NCBI GenBank assembly: GCA_020636255.1
Contig: JACJYE010000004.1
Coordinates: 62,001-126,000 of the forward strand
Length of the DNA stretch: 64,000 bases
Direction of reading: 5' to 3'
Source of the DNA: Lewinellaceae bacterium
Lineage (GTDB): Bacteria; Bacteroidota; Bacteroidia; Chitinophagales; Saprospiraceae
Below, one piece after another: positions 45,701 to 53,989 of this stretch. A model generated the notes under the pieces. The model made no database searches, was not told the DNA's origin, and worked only from the letters and a program-made list of their open reading frames with translations. A program made the translations under genes and the position numbers. Every line of letters starts with the position of its first letter. Position 1 is the stretch's first letter.

Positions 45701-45855
45701 AGGGGAGCTCCGTCCTCTTCAGAAGTAACGACGCCTCTTACAGTCACGTCCTGTGCCATTCCAAAGCTGTATAGCCCGAATACAAAGAGCACAGCATAAC
45801 CTGCCTTGAGCAACTGCCTGAGGCCATTTCCAGGTTGTAGTTGGTTTCCTGTCAT
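42760..45855 (-). CDS. SusC/RagA-type TonB-dependent outer membrane transporter 1
   Basis: 1031 residues. After a signal peptide (ending SFGMAQ) comes a carboxypeptidase-D-like domain (VRGVVTSEEDGAPLIGANVLVKG), then the plug with the SusC box IEEVVVVGYGTRKRSDVTGSV and ATAIYGSRGANGVILITTRRG, then a 22-strand barrel ending TRSIILGVNVTL. It imports oligosaccharides together with SusD1. Its promoter is overlapped by a GCAATCGATTG operator. Confidence 0.96.
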   Translation of the reverse strand: MTGNQLQPGNGLRQLLKAGYAVLFVFGLYSFGMAQDVTVRGVVTSEEDGAPLIGANVLVKGTEAGTITDIDGAFSIKAPSDGTLIISYVGYNAQEVPVNGRSRIDAVLGLDLNVIEEVVVVGYGTRKRSDVTGSVVAMEEGELREVPVANPVMALQGRVAGVEIERTSSRPGTGSQIRVRGSRSLGSDESGVNDPLIVLDGIPYSGNLNDINPSDIVNINILKDASATAIYGSRGANGVILITTRRGQQGKARLSYNGYYGISSRLDKYDLWNAEQYADAKQASNFGAPGGVFTPTEIENMVAGRSTDWQDVMYKDGYITNHELGVSGGSENTQYALSLGYFDETTVLPGQEFERISLRVALDQRIGNRIKIGATLMNSVSNADGESANPMFQILTMSPLYNAYNEDGSINELPAVGSVDATTRSPLTLYTPNSWSQDRRRLRTFNNFYGEVEILKGLKYRLNAGLDYWQDEYGQFYASNTPFRNGSGSTAAVRNRDSWSYTIENLLIYNKAFGNHEIEFTGLFSAQEEESNRSGVDASALFADFVQYYNFGLAEATTIPNDPNNPAFQYSRWGLLSYMGRVNYGYQGKYLATFTFRRDGSSRLAEGNKWFSYPAVALAWNLSNESFLQGSNMITGLKLRAGVGRTSNQAIAPYSSLGSLARVPYNFGPDGGVYGFLVSTLPNSELAWEFTTSKNIGLDFGLFDNRLSGSIDLYQNNTDNVLQSRAIPITSGVPGSFQENIGKTEGKGIELMLSADIIRSAKDGFSWDMDVNFTSHNEKITELTEGVTEDEGNGWFVGSPVNVIYDYNKIGIWQLGEEDLASSYGDFAPGDIKLEDLDNNGVIDDEDRMVIGQIDPKWTAGATTRFGYKGIDLSIVAFARYGGNLISTLYQMNQSNPYNSLEGRRNGPDVDYWTPDNPTDDFPRTGRQITPYGSTVGYFDATYLKIRSINLGYSLPEGLLSRAGLANTRIYLTVNNPFKAFFSDYVKQGGVDPEPNGRGGTIGAAGFGRRLTVNPDTPPTRSIILGVNVTL

Positions 45856-45932
45856 TTTTAACGGTTTGTATATGGATTTGAACTATTATTTCCTGTTGAA
45901 GGGCATCTCAACAGAATATTCTGCTACCGAAA

Positions 45933-45964
45933 CAAATATAGGATTATTAGCCGACTTTACGCAA
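45933..45964 (-). promoter_or_regulatory. Promoter of susC1-susD1 operon
   Basis: On the minus strand: TTG (complement of 45962-45964), 21 bases, then TATATTTG (45940 down to 45933), an exact -7 match. It lies about 78 bases upstream of the susC1 ATG. The -33 TTG is inside the operator at 45961-45972, so a bound repressor would block RNA polymerase. Confidence 0.6.
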
Positions 45965-45972
45965 TCGATTGT
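45961..45972. promoter_or_regulatory. LacI-type operator GCAATCGATTGT (site 2)
   Basis: GCAATCGATTGT matches 11 of 12 bases of the palindrome at 38539 and 46285. It overlaps the probable -33 box of susC1. Confidence 0.6.
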
Positions 45973-46284
45973 GTAATTTTTTTTACTGCGCTTTCCTCGA
46001 TCCTGAACCCGATTTTTAAGCCTGCAATTACAAATTTAAATTGCTACACCTTGTAATATATTGTTTTACTTGTCTTTACAAAAGCTTGATTTGAAACTTG
46101 CGGCGACTGCCCGCACTATAGCCCTGCAGGGCGCTTTAGGACGATTTAACGCTATCGGTTGCATAACAAAGGCCCTGTATGCTAAGACGTTCTCAAAACA
46201 AGAGTGGGAAGCACCGGAACTGATGAGATATTATTAATGGTGAGGCATTGCTGAGCGAAGGAGCAGGCAAAACAGCCCTGTATC

Positions 46285-46296
46285 GCAATCGATTGC
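46285..46296. promoter_or_regulatory. LacI-type operator GCAATCGATTGC (site 3)
   Basis: A perfect 12-bp palindrome, extended to 14 bp as CGCAATCGATTGCG (46284-46297). It lies 324 bases upstream of site 2 and 430 bases from the susC1 ATG, just past the end of the glycosidase gene. Confidence 0.6.
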
Positions 46297-46343
46297 GGCT
46301 TTAGTAAGGCGAAATGGAGCTGTAGCGGATCAGAGAGCCTTCT

Positions 46344-48779
46344 TTACCTGGCCACCACTAAGGGCAGCACGCCTATCCGGCCTCCTGCTACCACCTTTAC
46401 CCAGTACTGCCCTGCCGGCAGAGTGGCGGGCAAGCTAACGCTCCCGTCGCTGCCGCTTAACCGCCAGGCCTCCCGGCCGTCCATCGTCAGCAGGCTGACT
46501 TCACCGGTAAGGCCAGGCGCGCCAGGCCAGGCCAGCTGCAGCAAAGAGCCGGCTTTAGCAGGATTGGGGTATATCTCAAGGCCCAGGCCGTGCTGTGGTT
46601 CCGCCACGGCAACAGGGGTATCATCTACAATAAAAGCAATATCCCAAAGGAAAGACGGCAAAGGCACGGAAAGCAGGCCGCCGCTGGCCTGAGCCTGTCC
46701 GGTGCCGATAGCAGCTCCTGTCATCGGGCTGAACAAGCGCACGGTGTACAAGCCGTCCTGAAAGCCTTGCACGGCCACCGTCGAGGATGGCGTCGGGGCC
46801 GGCAGGCCGTTGGCAGCTACATATTGGTGATTGTAGGTATTGTTCAGCGCCCAGCCGGCAGCCAGGCTGTGGCTATGGGAAACGAGTACGTAGGCATCAA
46901 CCAGAGACCCCAGCCCTTCAAAAGTATAAGAGGTGATCGTGATCCAGTCCGTACCCGTATTATCCACCTTGATCGTGTGCGCCCCCGCGGGCACACTGAC
47001 CGTATAACTCGTATTGGGTACAGCCGCCTGTTCGAGGCTGAGGTTGCCATCCAACCAGATGGCGACCCTGGGGTTCGTACCTGCCTCGCCGGAGGTGCGC
47101 ACGGTAAAGCCGCCTGGAGAGGGGTATTGTACGCTGAAGGTTGGCGGGCTTCGATACTGCGTATTCCACTGCGCGCCGTAGAGGAATTGCCCCAGCTCGG
47201 CCCCGGAGGGCGACACCTGGCCATTCTGGCCTATGGTTATACTGCCGGTGCCAATACCACCCCAACTCAGGGTAGGCGCCAGCACCAGGTTGCCAGGAGC
47301 GCCGGTGGCAAAGGCATCGGCCGGCGAAAGCTGTTTCTCCTGAAAAGGAACTTCAGCGGCTATGGCCGCAAGGCCTGAAAAATGGTAATACAGATCCCGG
47401 GGGTGAATATAATTATCCCACCACCACGTCATAGCGGTACCGAAGGCCCCGCTGAACAGGCCGCCCCAAAGGCTGTTGTGCAGGTGGATGCCATCCGGAT
47501 CCTCGTTGGCGAGGTTGGCCGTGCCACCCAGGCCAAACTCTCCGTTAAGGGCCGGCTTCCCGAATTCCTGCAGGAAGCCTCTGTTTCTCATCGCGAGCGC
47601 CCGTTCAATATTCGGTGTATTGATATAAACATGCGACTGGGTAAAACCTATGTCGGGATGGCTCCAGACATTCTCATCGGTGAAATCATCGCCATAGCTC
47701 GTGGTGATGATATGCCCGTAGGGGTCAATACTTTTCAGGTAAGCCGCCATTTCATAATGCCAGGCAGCAACAAGGTCTTTGTTGGCCTGAAAATTATCCG
47801 TCCAGAGGACCTCATTGAACAACTCCCAGCACAGGATGCTGCGGGCATAACCCCAGCGGGCAACGATGTATCGGAAGCGGTTCTTCGTATGCGCCCGCGC
47901 CTCTGCATTGGTAAAAAAGTCGATGGTGTTCTGGCAGGGCCCGCCATTGGCCACATTGTAAGGGCTTTCGCCCCAGTTGGGGTTCACCTGTGTAGAAACA
48001 GGGCCGTGGTGCTGCAGGGCCAGCATGATGTACACGCCGTTCTCCGCACAATAATCGAAAAGCCAGTCCTGGTAATAACAATTGTTCTGCCTGTAGCGGC
48101 GCAGGCCTTCAAAACCGTTGCCTGTGCGCCATTCGATACCAAGCCCCCAATGGGCATGCCAGAGCCGGAAGTAATTGCCTCCGTTGCTGATCAACCCGCT
48201 CAGCCAGCTCTTGTAATTCAGGTAGGTGTTGTTGTTCTGCCAGGCCATATTCTCGCCAATGGCAATATAAGGAGCGCCATCTTCAAACTGCAGGTAGTTG
48301 GACGGGCCCAGGCTGAGGAAACCATGGTTGGCAGGCGTTGTGATATCGGCACACTGAAAAGCGAATGGTTCCGAACCGGCCATGCCTGTAGCGTCCACTA
48401 CCTTTACGGCAAAGTGCCAGGCCCCCGTTTCACCCGGTGAGAACCGAACGCGGAAGCCACCCGGCCCTGTGGGTGTGAGGTTGCCTGTGATCTCGTTCAG
48501 CACGTAGTCCTGCATGAAAAAGCCATCCACAGTGTGCTCCTCGCCGGATGGGGCAGCAAAAGTAGCGGATACCGCTACCTGGCTGTAGTCATAGGGGTTG
48601 GTATATGACGCCGTGAGCGATATTCGTGCTTCAAACTTGCCGTATAACTCGGCAACAGGTGTCAATAGCTCAACGCTATGGATCACTGGTGGCGGCGGCG
48701 CGCTGTTTCCGGCGGCAACACGAGCAAAGGACAGCAGCGAAAACAGGGCTGGGGCCCATATCTGTATATTTCTTCTCAT
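46344..48779 (-). CDS. DUF5060 plus TIM-barrel glycoside hydrolase with T9SS tail
   Basis: 811 residues. An N-terminal signal is followed by a DUF5060-like beta-sandwich (about 33-140: VELYGKFE-type AELYGKFEARISL and GAWHFAVKVVDATG). A GH5/clan-A-like barrel (about 160-480) has the putative acid/base E323 in WELFNE and nucleophile E414 in NGEFG, with conserved YFRLWHAHWG and WWWDNYI. A CBM-like module and a T9SS tail (LEIYPNPAKAGSLLQLAW ... GQYWVKVVAGG) end it. Enzymes of this layout act on beta-glycans; substrate not certain. It shares its upstream region with divergent susC2. Confidence 0.85.
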   Translation of the reverse strand: MRRNIQIWAPALFSLLSFARVAAGNSAPPPPVIHSVELLTPVAELYGKFEARISLTASYTNPYDYSQVAVSATFAAPSGEEHTVDGFFMQDYVLNEITGNLTPTGPGGFRVRFSPGETGAWHFAVKVVDATGMAGSEPFAFQCADITTPANHGFLSLGPSNYLQFEDGAPYIAIGENMAWQNNNTYLNYKSWLSGLISNGGNYFRLWHAHWGLGIEWRTGNGFEGLRRYRQNNCYYQDWLFDYCAENGVYIMLALQHHGPVSTQVNPNWGESPYNVANGGPCQNTIDFFTNAEARAHTKNRFRYIVARWGYARSILCWELFNEVLWTDNFQANKDLVAAWHYEMAAYLKSIDPYGHIITTSYGDDFTDENVWSHPDIGFTQSHVYINTPNIERALAMRNRGFLQEFGKPALNGEFGLGGTANLANEDPDGIHLHNSLWGGLFSGAFGTAMTWWWDNYIHPRDLYYHFSGLAAIAAEVPFQEKQLSPADAFATGAPGNLVLAPTLSWGGIGTGSITIGQNGQVSPSGAELGQFLYGAQWNTQYRSPPTFSVQYPSPGGFTVRTSGEAGTNPRVAIWLDGNLSLEQAAVPNTSYTVSVPAGAHTIKVDNTGTDWITITSYTFEGLGSLVDAYVLVSHSHSLAAGWALNNTYNHQYVAANGLPAPTPSSTVAVQGFQDGLYTVRLFSPMTGAAIGTGQAQASGGLLSVPLPSFLWDIAFIVDDTPVAVAEPQHGLGLEIYPNPAKAGSLLQLAWPGAPGLTGEVSLLTMDGREAWRLSGSDGSVSLPATLPAGQYWVKVVAGGRIGVLPLVVAR

Positions 48780-48873
48780 GGCAGTACGGCGATGTGCTAA
48801 GGCCTGATGGCCCGCGGGTATAATAAAACCAATTTATGGCCATGCTTCCTAAAGCGAAGCACCCTGATTTTTT

Positions 48874-48881
48874 CAAAAGTA
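48874..48881 (-). promoter_or_regulatory. Probable -7 box TACTTTTG for the DUF5060 glycosidase
   Basis: Minus-strand TACTTTTG matches TAnnTTTG, 94 bases upstream of the ATG. The same octamer precedes GH10 (63626-63633) and folE. No clear -33 TTG was found. Confidence 0.4.
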
Positions 48882-48958
48882 AGGGGAGCGAGTAACCCGC
48901 ATTGGCCATTGGGCCCCTTTGATACGAATGCCACCTCCTTTTGTACGATCCCTCCCCT

Positions 48959-48986
48959 TTGCCGGCCAATGTGGTGAGTAAATTTG
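48959..48986 (+). promoter_or_regulatory. Promoter of the susC2 operon
   Basis: TTG (48959-48961), 17 bases, then TAAATTTG (48979-48986), a full match to TAnnTTTG. It lies 54 bases before the susC2 ATG. An inverted repeat overlaps the last two bases of the -7 box. Confidence 0.55.
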
Positions 48987-49000
48987 ATAAGAGCTTATCA
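48985..49000. promoter_or_regulatory. Dyad TGATAAG-AG-CTTATCA at the susC2 promoter
   Basis: A perfect 7-bp inverted repeat with a 2-bp spacer starts within the -7 box and covers the likely transcription start. It differs from the GCAATCGATTGC operators, so a different regulator is likely. Confidence 0.5.
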
Positions 49001-49040
49001 CTTCCATTTGCCTTTTTTACTAGCATTAAAATCAGGATAT

Positions 49041-52000
49041 ATGAGAGCATTTAAACACCCTTCCGATACCTTCAGGTGGCTGTGCCTGCTGCTGTTCCTA
49101 TGCGCTACCACAGGACTTGCCGCCCAAACCCGGACGATCACCGGGACGGTCCACTCCAACGATGGCGAACCGCTGATCGGGGCAACCATCCTGGTGGAAA
49201 ACACTTCTTCCAGAGGCGCCATCACCGATTTCGACGGCCGTTTCTCCATACAGGCTAAAACCGGAGAAACCATCAATGTGTCTTATACCGGGTACAAATC
49301 AACCTCCGTTACCGTAGGTGCGGAGAACACCCTGGCCATCGTCCTGGATATCGCTTCCGAAATACTGGATGAGGTGATCGTAGTCGGTTACGGCACACAA
49401 AAAAAGAGCGACCTGACAGGGGCCGTCTCATCTGTGTCGGGCGATGAACTACGAAGCAGCATTACCACCAATATCGACCAGGCCTTACAGGGCCGGGTGG
49501 CCGGTGTACAGGTGACGCAAAACTCGGGACAGCCAGGCGGCGCCGCTTCCATTCGCATTCGCGGCTCCAACTCCATCACCGGTTCCAGTGAGCCCCTGTA
49601 TGTCATCGACGGCATTCCTTTTCAGGGCGACGGCAATTCCGTGGCCGGTTTCGACTGGGCGGGGGGCGCCAACGGCCAGAACCGCGTCAACCCCTTATCT
49701 ACCATCAACCCGAACGATATCGTAAGCATCGAGGTCCTTAAAGATGCTTCGGCGACGGCCATCTACGGCGCACGAGCCGCTAACGGCGTCGTGCTCATCA
49801 CTACCAGGCGGGGCCAGGAAGGCGAGGCCAAGATATCCTACAACGGGTACTACGCCAGCCAGTCGCTTCCCAACAAACTGGAAATGATGGCCCTGCCTGA
49901 TTATGCCTCTTATCAGGTGCAGATCGCCAACGACCTGGGCCGCCAGGTGAACCAGCGATACCTCGACCCTACCCTGCTCGGCGATGGTACCGACTGGCAG
50001 GATGAGGTTTTCCGCAATGCGGGCATGCAAAGCCATCAGCTCTCCGTGTCGGGCGGTAACAAGAACAGCCAATACGCCGTTTCCGGTGGTTATTTCCAAC
50101 AGGACGGCATTATCATAGGCTCTGATTTTCAACGCCTTACAACCCGGGTAAACCTCGACAACAGGGTAAACAAATGGTTCAAGCTGGGCGCGAGCCTGGC
50201 TTATGCCAATACCGATGAGAAGATTACGCTCAACGACGGCGGCGACGGCGTCATTATGCAGGCCCTGGTCATGCCGCCCGACGTGCCCGTCCGGGATTTT
50301 AACGGCGAATTCGCCGGGCCCAACAGCAACACCTCTGACATCAGTTACAACCCCGTAGGCGCCGCGCTACTCCGGAACAACACCCTCAACCGGCAGCGGC
50401 TCATGGCCAATATCTACGGCGACCTGGAACTGATGAAAGGGCTGAACTTCCGCTCCGAGATCGGCTTCGACGACAACCATTCCATCAACAAATCCTTCCA
50501 CCCAACCTACAATTGGGGCGTCCTGCAGAATAATGAAAACCAGCTCCGGCAAAGGCAGGAAACCAGCTTTTTCTGGATCTGGAAGAACTACCTGACCTAT
50601 GATGTGCACCTGGGCGAGAAACACGGCCTGACGGCCCTGCTCGGCACGGAAGCGCAGAAATCTTCCTGGGAAGGCACGCAGGTGACCAAAAAAGAGTTCT
50701 CCAGCAATGACATTCAGGTGCTGAGTGAAGGAAATGACGAAACCTCAAGCACTTCGGGCTGGAAGGACGCCGCTTCGCTGGCTTCCTACTTCGGGCGCTT
50801 TAACTACGATTTCGATGAAAAATACCTGCTCACCTTCACGATGCGCGCCGACGGTTCTTCCAAGTTCGGCTCCAACAACAAATGGGGTTACTTCCCCTCA
50901 GGGTCGGTTGCCTGGCGTATCAGCAATGAAGAGTTCATGAAATCGGCCAGCGCCATTTATAATATGAAGCTGCGCTTAGGTTATGGCGAAGTGGGCAACC
51001 AGGCGATCGGCAATTACCTCTACGGCTCATCCCTGCTCACCGTCAACACGCCTTTCGGTACCGGCTACCGGCTGGAGAAAATATCCAACCCGGACCTGAA
51101 ATGGGAAGCTACCAAACAATTCAACGCCGGCCTCGACCTGGCGCTGTTCAACGGGCGCATCGACCTGTCCTTTGACCTGTATAAAAAACAGACTTCGGAT
51201 ATGCTGCTCCAGTTGTCCATCCCCAGCTATCTCGGCGGCACCAACTGGAACGACATCCGCGCGCCATTTGCCAACGTAGGCAAAATGGAGAACAAGGGCT
51301 TCGACTTCTCGCTGTCCACGCGCAATATCATCAGTAAGAAGTTCAACTGGACGACCAGCCTTACCTTCTCCAGGAACGAGAACAAGATCCTCGAACTGGA
51401 TGACGACAACAGGATCTACTGGCGCAACCTGTACTGGTACAGCGAGTTCCAGACGGCCACGCGCACCAGCGTAGGGCTGCCGGTGGGCATGTTCTACGGC
51501 TATATCACGGAAGGGCTGTTCAGGGATGAACAGGACATCCTCAATCATGCCGTCCAGGTCAGCGACGGCAACACCAGCAGCGAATACCCGAACGGCCGCA
51601 ACCTGGTGAACAAAACCCAGGGCGTTTGGCCCGGTGATGTCAAATTCAGAGACCTCAACGGCGACGGCGTTATCGATGTCGACGACCAAACCCTGATCGG
51701 AGACCCGAACCCGGATTTCACCTTCGGCTTCAACAACAACTTCTCCTATGGCCCGTTCGACCTTACCGTTTACCTCAACGGCTCGTACGGCGCTGAAGTG
51801 CTCAATTATTCCAGAGTGGTCATCGAAGGGCAGACCAGTGTGTTCAACAACCAGGCGGCAACTGTAGCCGACAGGGCACAGATCCTGCTCATCGATGAAA
51901 ACGGGGCGGCCGACGACCCATCGAATGTCTACCTGGCCAACCCCGACACCGACATACCGCGCCCCACGACCAACGACAACAACCGCAACAACAGGATGTC

Positions 52001-52265
52001 GGACCGCTACATTGAAGACGGCTCCTACCTGCGCATCCAAAACGTCAGGCTAAGCTACACCCTGCCGCAAAGCCTGACGTCGAGATACCGCATCGAGAGG
52101 TTGAAGCTTTACGTGAACGCACAGAACCTGTACACCTTTACGAACTATTCCGGTTACGACCCCGAGATCGGCGCCTTCAACCAGGACCCCTTGCTCCAGA
52201 ACGTCGACATGGGGCGTTACCCGTCGCCGAGGTTGTTCACCTTCGGGATAGACGTAGATTTCTAA
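49041..52265 (+). CDS. SusC/RagA-type TonB-dependent outer membrane transporter 2
   Basis: 1074 residues from the ATG at 49041, which directly precedes the signal peptide (LLLFLCATTGLAAQ); an earlier ATG at 48984 lies within the promoter/dyad and is rejected. Carboxypeptidase-D-like domain (ITGTVHSNDGEPLIGATILVEN), SusC box DEVIVVGYGTQKKSDLTGAVSSV, plug block ATAIYGARAANGVVLITTRRG, then a beta-barrel ending RLFTFGIDVDF. First gene of a rightward operon with susD2, two surface glycan-binding proteins and a symporter. Confidence 0.96.
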   Translation: MRAFKHPSDTFRWLCLLLFLCATTGLAAQTRTITGTVHSNDGEPLIGATILVENTSSRGAITDFDGRFSIQAKTGETINVSYTGYKSTSVTVGAENTLAIVLDIASEILDEVIVVGYGTQKKSDLTGAVSSVSGDELRSSITTNIDQALQGRVAGVQVTQNSGQPGGAASIRIRGSNSITGSSEPLYVIDGIPFQGDGNSVAGFDWAGGANGQNRVNPLSTINPNDIVSIEVLKDASATAIYGARAANGVVLITTRRGQEGEAKISYNGYYASQSLPNKLEMMALPDYASYQVQIANDLGRQVNQRYLDPTLLGDGTDWQDEVFRNAGMQSHQLSVSGGNKNSQYAVSGGYFQQDGIIIGSDFQRLTTRVNLDNRVNKWFKLGASLAYANTDEKITLNDGGDGVIMQALVMPPDVPVRDFNGEFAGPNSNTSDISYNPVGAALLRNNTLNRQRLMANIYGDLELMKGLNFRSEIGFDDNHSINKSFHPTYNWGVLQNNENQLRQRQETSFFWIWKNYLTYDVHLGEKHGLTALLGTEAQKSSWEGTQVTKKEFSSNDIQVLSEGNDETSSTSGWKDAASLASYFGRFNYDFDEKYLLTFTMRADGSSKFGSNNKWGYFPSGSVAWRISNEEFMKSASAIYNMKLRLGYGEVGNQAIGNYLYGSSLLTVNTPFGTGYRLEKISNPDLKWEATKQFNAGLDLALFNGRIDLSFDLYKKQTSDMLLQLSIPSYLGGTNWNDIRAPFANVGKMENKGFDFSLSTRNIISKKFNWTTSLTFSRNENKILELDDDNRIYWRNLYWYSEFQTATRTSVGLPVGMFYGYITEGLFRDEQDILNHAVQVSDGNTSSEYPNGRNLVNKTQGVWPGDVKFRDLNGDGVIDVDDQTLIGDPNPDFTFGFNNNFSYGPFDLTVYLNGSYGAEVLNYSRVVIEGQTSVFNNQAATVADRAQILLIDENGAADDPSNVYLANPDTDIPRPTTNDNNRNNRMSDRYIEDGSYLRIQNVRLSYTLPQSLTSRYRIERLKLYVNAQNLYTFTNYSGYDPEIGAFNQDPLLQNVDMGRYPSPRLFTFGIDVDF

Positions 52266-52301
52266 GCACTCTGGAAATTCTTAAAACAAAAATCCATCAC
52301 G

Positions 52302-53960
52302 ATGAAAAATATGATCAAATACCTGTTATTACCCGGGTTGCTGATTTGTATGGTTTCCTGCAGCAAAGATTTCCTGGAGATCGAACCGGTAGACAGGTTG
52401 ACAGCAGATAACTTCTTCAAATCGGAGGCCGAGATCAAGGCGGCTACCGCTTCGTTGTATGGCTTCCCCTGGTTCGATTTCAACGACAAGTTCGCCTGGT
52501 GTGCAGGCGACTGTATGGCGGGCGACCTGTACCACACCTGGGACCAGGAAGGGCAGTTTTTCTACTTCTCTTTCAACTCCGGCAACGCTCACCTCTCTGC
52601 AGGCTGGAAAGGTTTGTTCAGGGTCATCTCCTACGCCAATTCCATCATCAATGACATGCCTCGCTCAGCAGCGGGCAATGTGCCACAGGAGGTTATCGAC
52701 AAAGCACTGGGGGAAGCGCGCTTTATCCGGGGCATGGCCTACTATATCCTGTCGGAATACTGGGGCGAAGTACCTATTGTTGAGAATTCGACGGAACTCG
52801 TTTCCAGCAACAATTTCTTTCTGCCCAAGCACAAACGCGCCAGCGTCCTGGAATTTATCCGCCGCGACCTGGAATATGCCGCACAGAACCTCCCCGAGTC
52901 GGATACGCCCGGGCGGGTAACGAAGTGGTCGGCCCTTGGCCTGCTGGCCAAGCTGCACCTCACCATTGCGTCTGATCTGCAAGGCTCGCAATCGGCCGAG
53001 AACTTCAACCTGGCCAAGCAGTTCGCCGCCGAGGTCATCAACAACAGCGGCCTGTCGCTGATGCCCAACTATGCCGATGTCTTCCGTTACGACAACAACA
53101 ACAATGAAGAGTCCCTCTTTGCGCTGCAGTGGATGGAAGGCTCTTATGCCATCGGCAACAGCCGCCAGGCCAACTGGGCGCGCAGCAGCCTCATCACCGG
53201 CAATACCGAGGCCTGGGGCGGCTATAAGAGCGTGACCTATGATTTCCTCCAGCAGGTGGACGGCGGAGACCGCCGGCAGCCCGCTATATACATGGCAAAC
53301 GGCAATTACTACCCCGAGCTGCGCAAAAACGATGGCGGGTATACCTACTACATCGTGCACCGCGACCCCGACGACCCGAATACGGTACTGGAGAACGCAT
53401 CCGCTACCCTCAACAACCTGAAGAAGTACATTATCGGCAGCAATGACGATACGGACGGCGGCGTCAGCACCGGGCAAGCCACCCGCATCAACCAGATCCT
53501 GTTGCGCCTGGCCGATGTGTATATGGTTTACGCCGAAGCGGAACTGGGCGCGCAGGCATCGGCCAGCGACCCTACAGCATTACAGTATTTCAATGCCATT
53601 CGCAGCAGAGCGGGCCTTCCTGCCAAGTCGAGCATAACCTTTATCGACATCCTGAAGGAAAGAAGGATAGAATTCGCCCTGGAGAGCATCAACTGGTTCG
53701 ACATCAAGCGCTACTACTACCGCAATCCGGAAGGCGCCATAGCCTACCTCAACGGCATGGAACGGGAGGTAACGTACTACCGGGATAACGGGCCCAATGC
53801 CGCCGATGAGAATTCCATCGACGGATACATCATCAACCCGCCGTCCAACCCCATTACGATCAACACGTCGCAGATGTGGCTGCCCATCCCTTCGGCAGAA
53901 GTGGTGGCCAACCCAATGCTGGCGCCGGACGTGCCGGCTGAAGATTACAAATTCGATTGA
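52302..53960 (+). CDS. SusD/RagB-type nutrient-binding lipoprotein 2
   Basis: 552 residues with lipobox MVSC (SKDFLEIEP). SusD family pattern: VDRLTADNFFKSEAEIKAATASLYG near the N terminus, GEARFIRGMAYYILSEYWGEVPI, and a C-terminal LADVYMVYAEAELG, YFNAIRSRAGLP, LKERRIEFALESINWFDIKRY. It sits 36 bases after susC2 and pairs with it at the outer membrane. It is clearly divergent from SusD1, so the two systems probably bind different oligosaccharides. Confidence 0.95.
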   Translation: MKNMIKYLLLPGLLICMVSCSKDFLEIEPVDRLTADNFFKSEAEIKAATASLYGFPWFDFNDKFAWCAGDCMAGDLYHTWDQEGQFFYFSFNSGNAHLSAGWKGLFRVISYANSIINDMPRSAAGNVPQEVIDKALGEARFIRGMAYYILSEYWGEVPIVENSTELVSSNNFFLPKHKRASVLEFIRRDLEYAAQNLPESDTPGRVTKWSALGLLAKLHLTIASDLQGSQSAENFNLAKQFAAEVINNSGLSLMPNYADVFRYDNNNNEESLFALQWMEGSYAIGNSRQANWARSSLITGNTEAWGGYKSVTYDFLQQVDGGDRRQPAIYMANGNYYPELRKNDGGYTYYIVHRDPDDPNTVLENASATLNNLKKYIIGSNDDTDGGVSTGQATRINQILLRLADVYMVYAEAELGAQASASDPTALQYFNAIRSRAGLPAKSSITFIDILKERRIEFALESINWFDIKRYYYRNPEGAIAYLNGMEREVTYYRDNGPNAADENSIDGYIINPPSNPITINTSQMWLPIPSAEVVANPMLAPDVPAEDYKFD

Positions 53961-53989
53961 TGGTTTCAGTCACTCAAAAATCGCAGAAA

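Larger units (their letters stand above)
45856..46343. other. susC1 upstream regulatory region
   Basis: A 488-bp spacer with no gene between susC1 and the end of the DUF5060 glycosidase gene. It holds the susC1 promoter, operator site 2 at 45961, a degenerate copy GCTATCGGTTGC at 46151-46162 (10 of 12) and a perfect operator at 46285. The spread of sites suggests looping. A stem-loop RNA was not seen. Confidence 0.55.
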
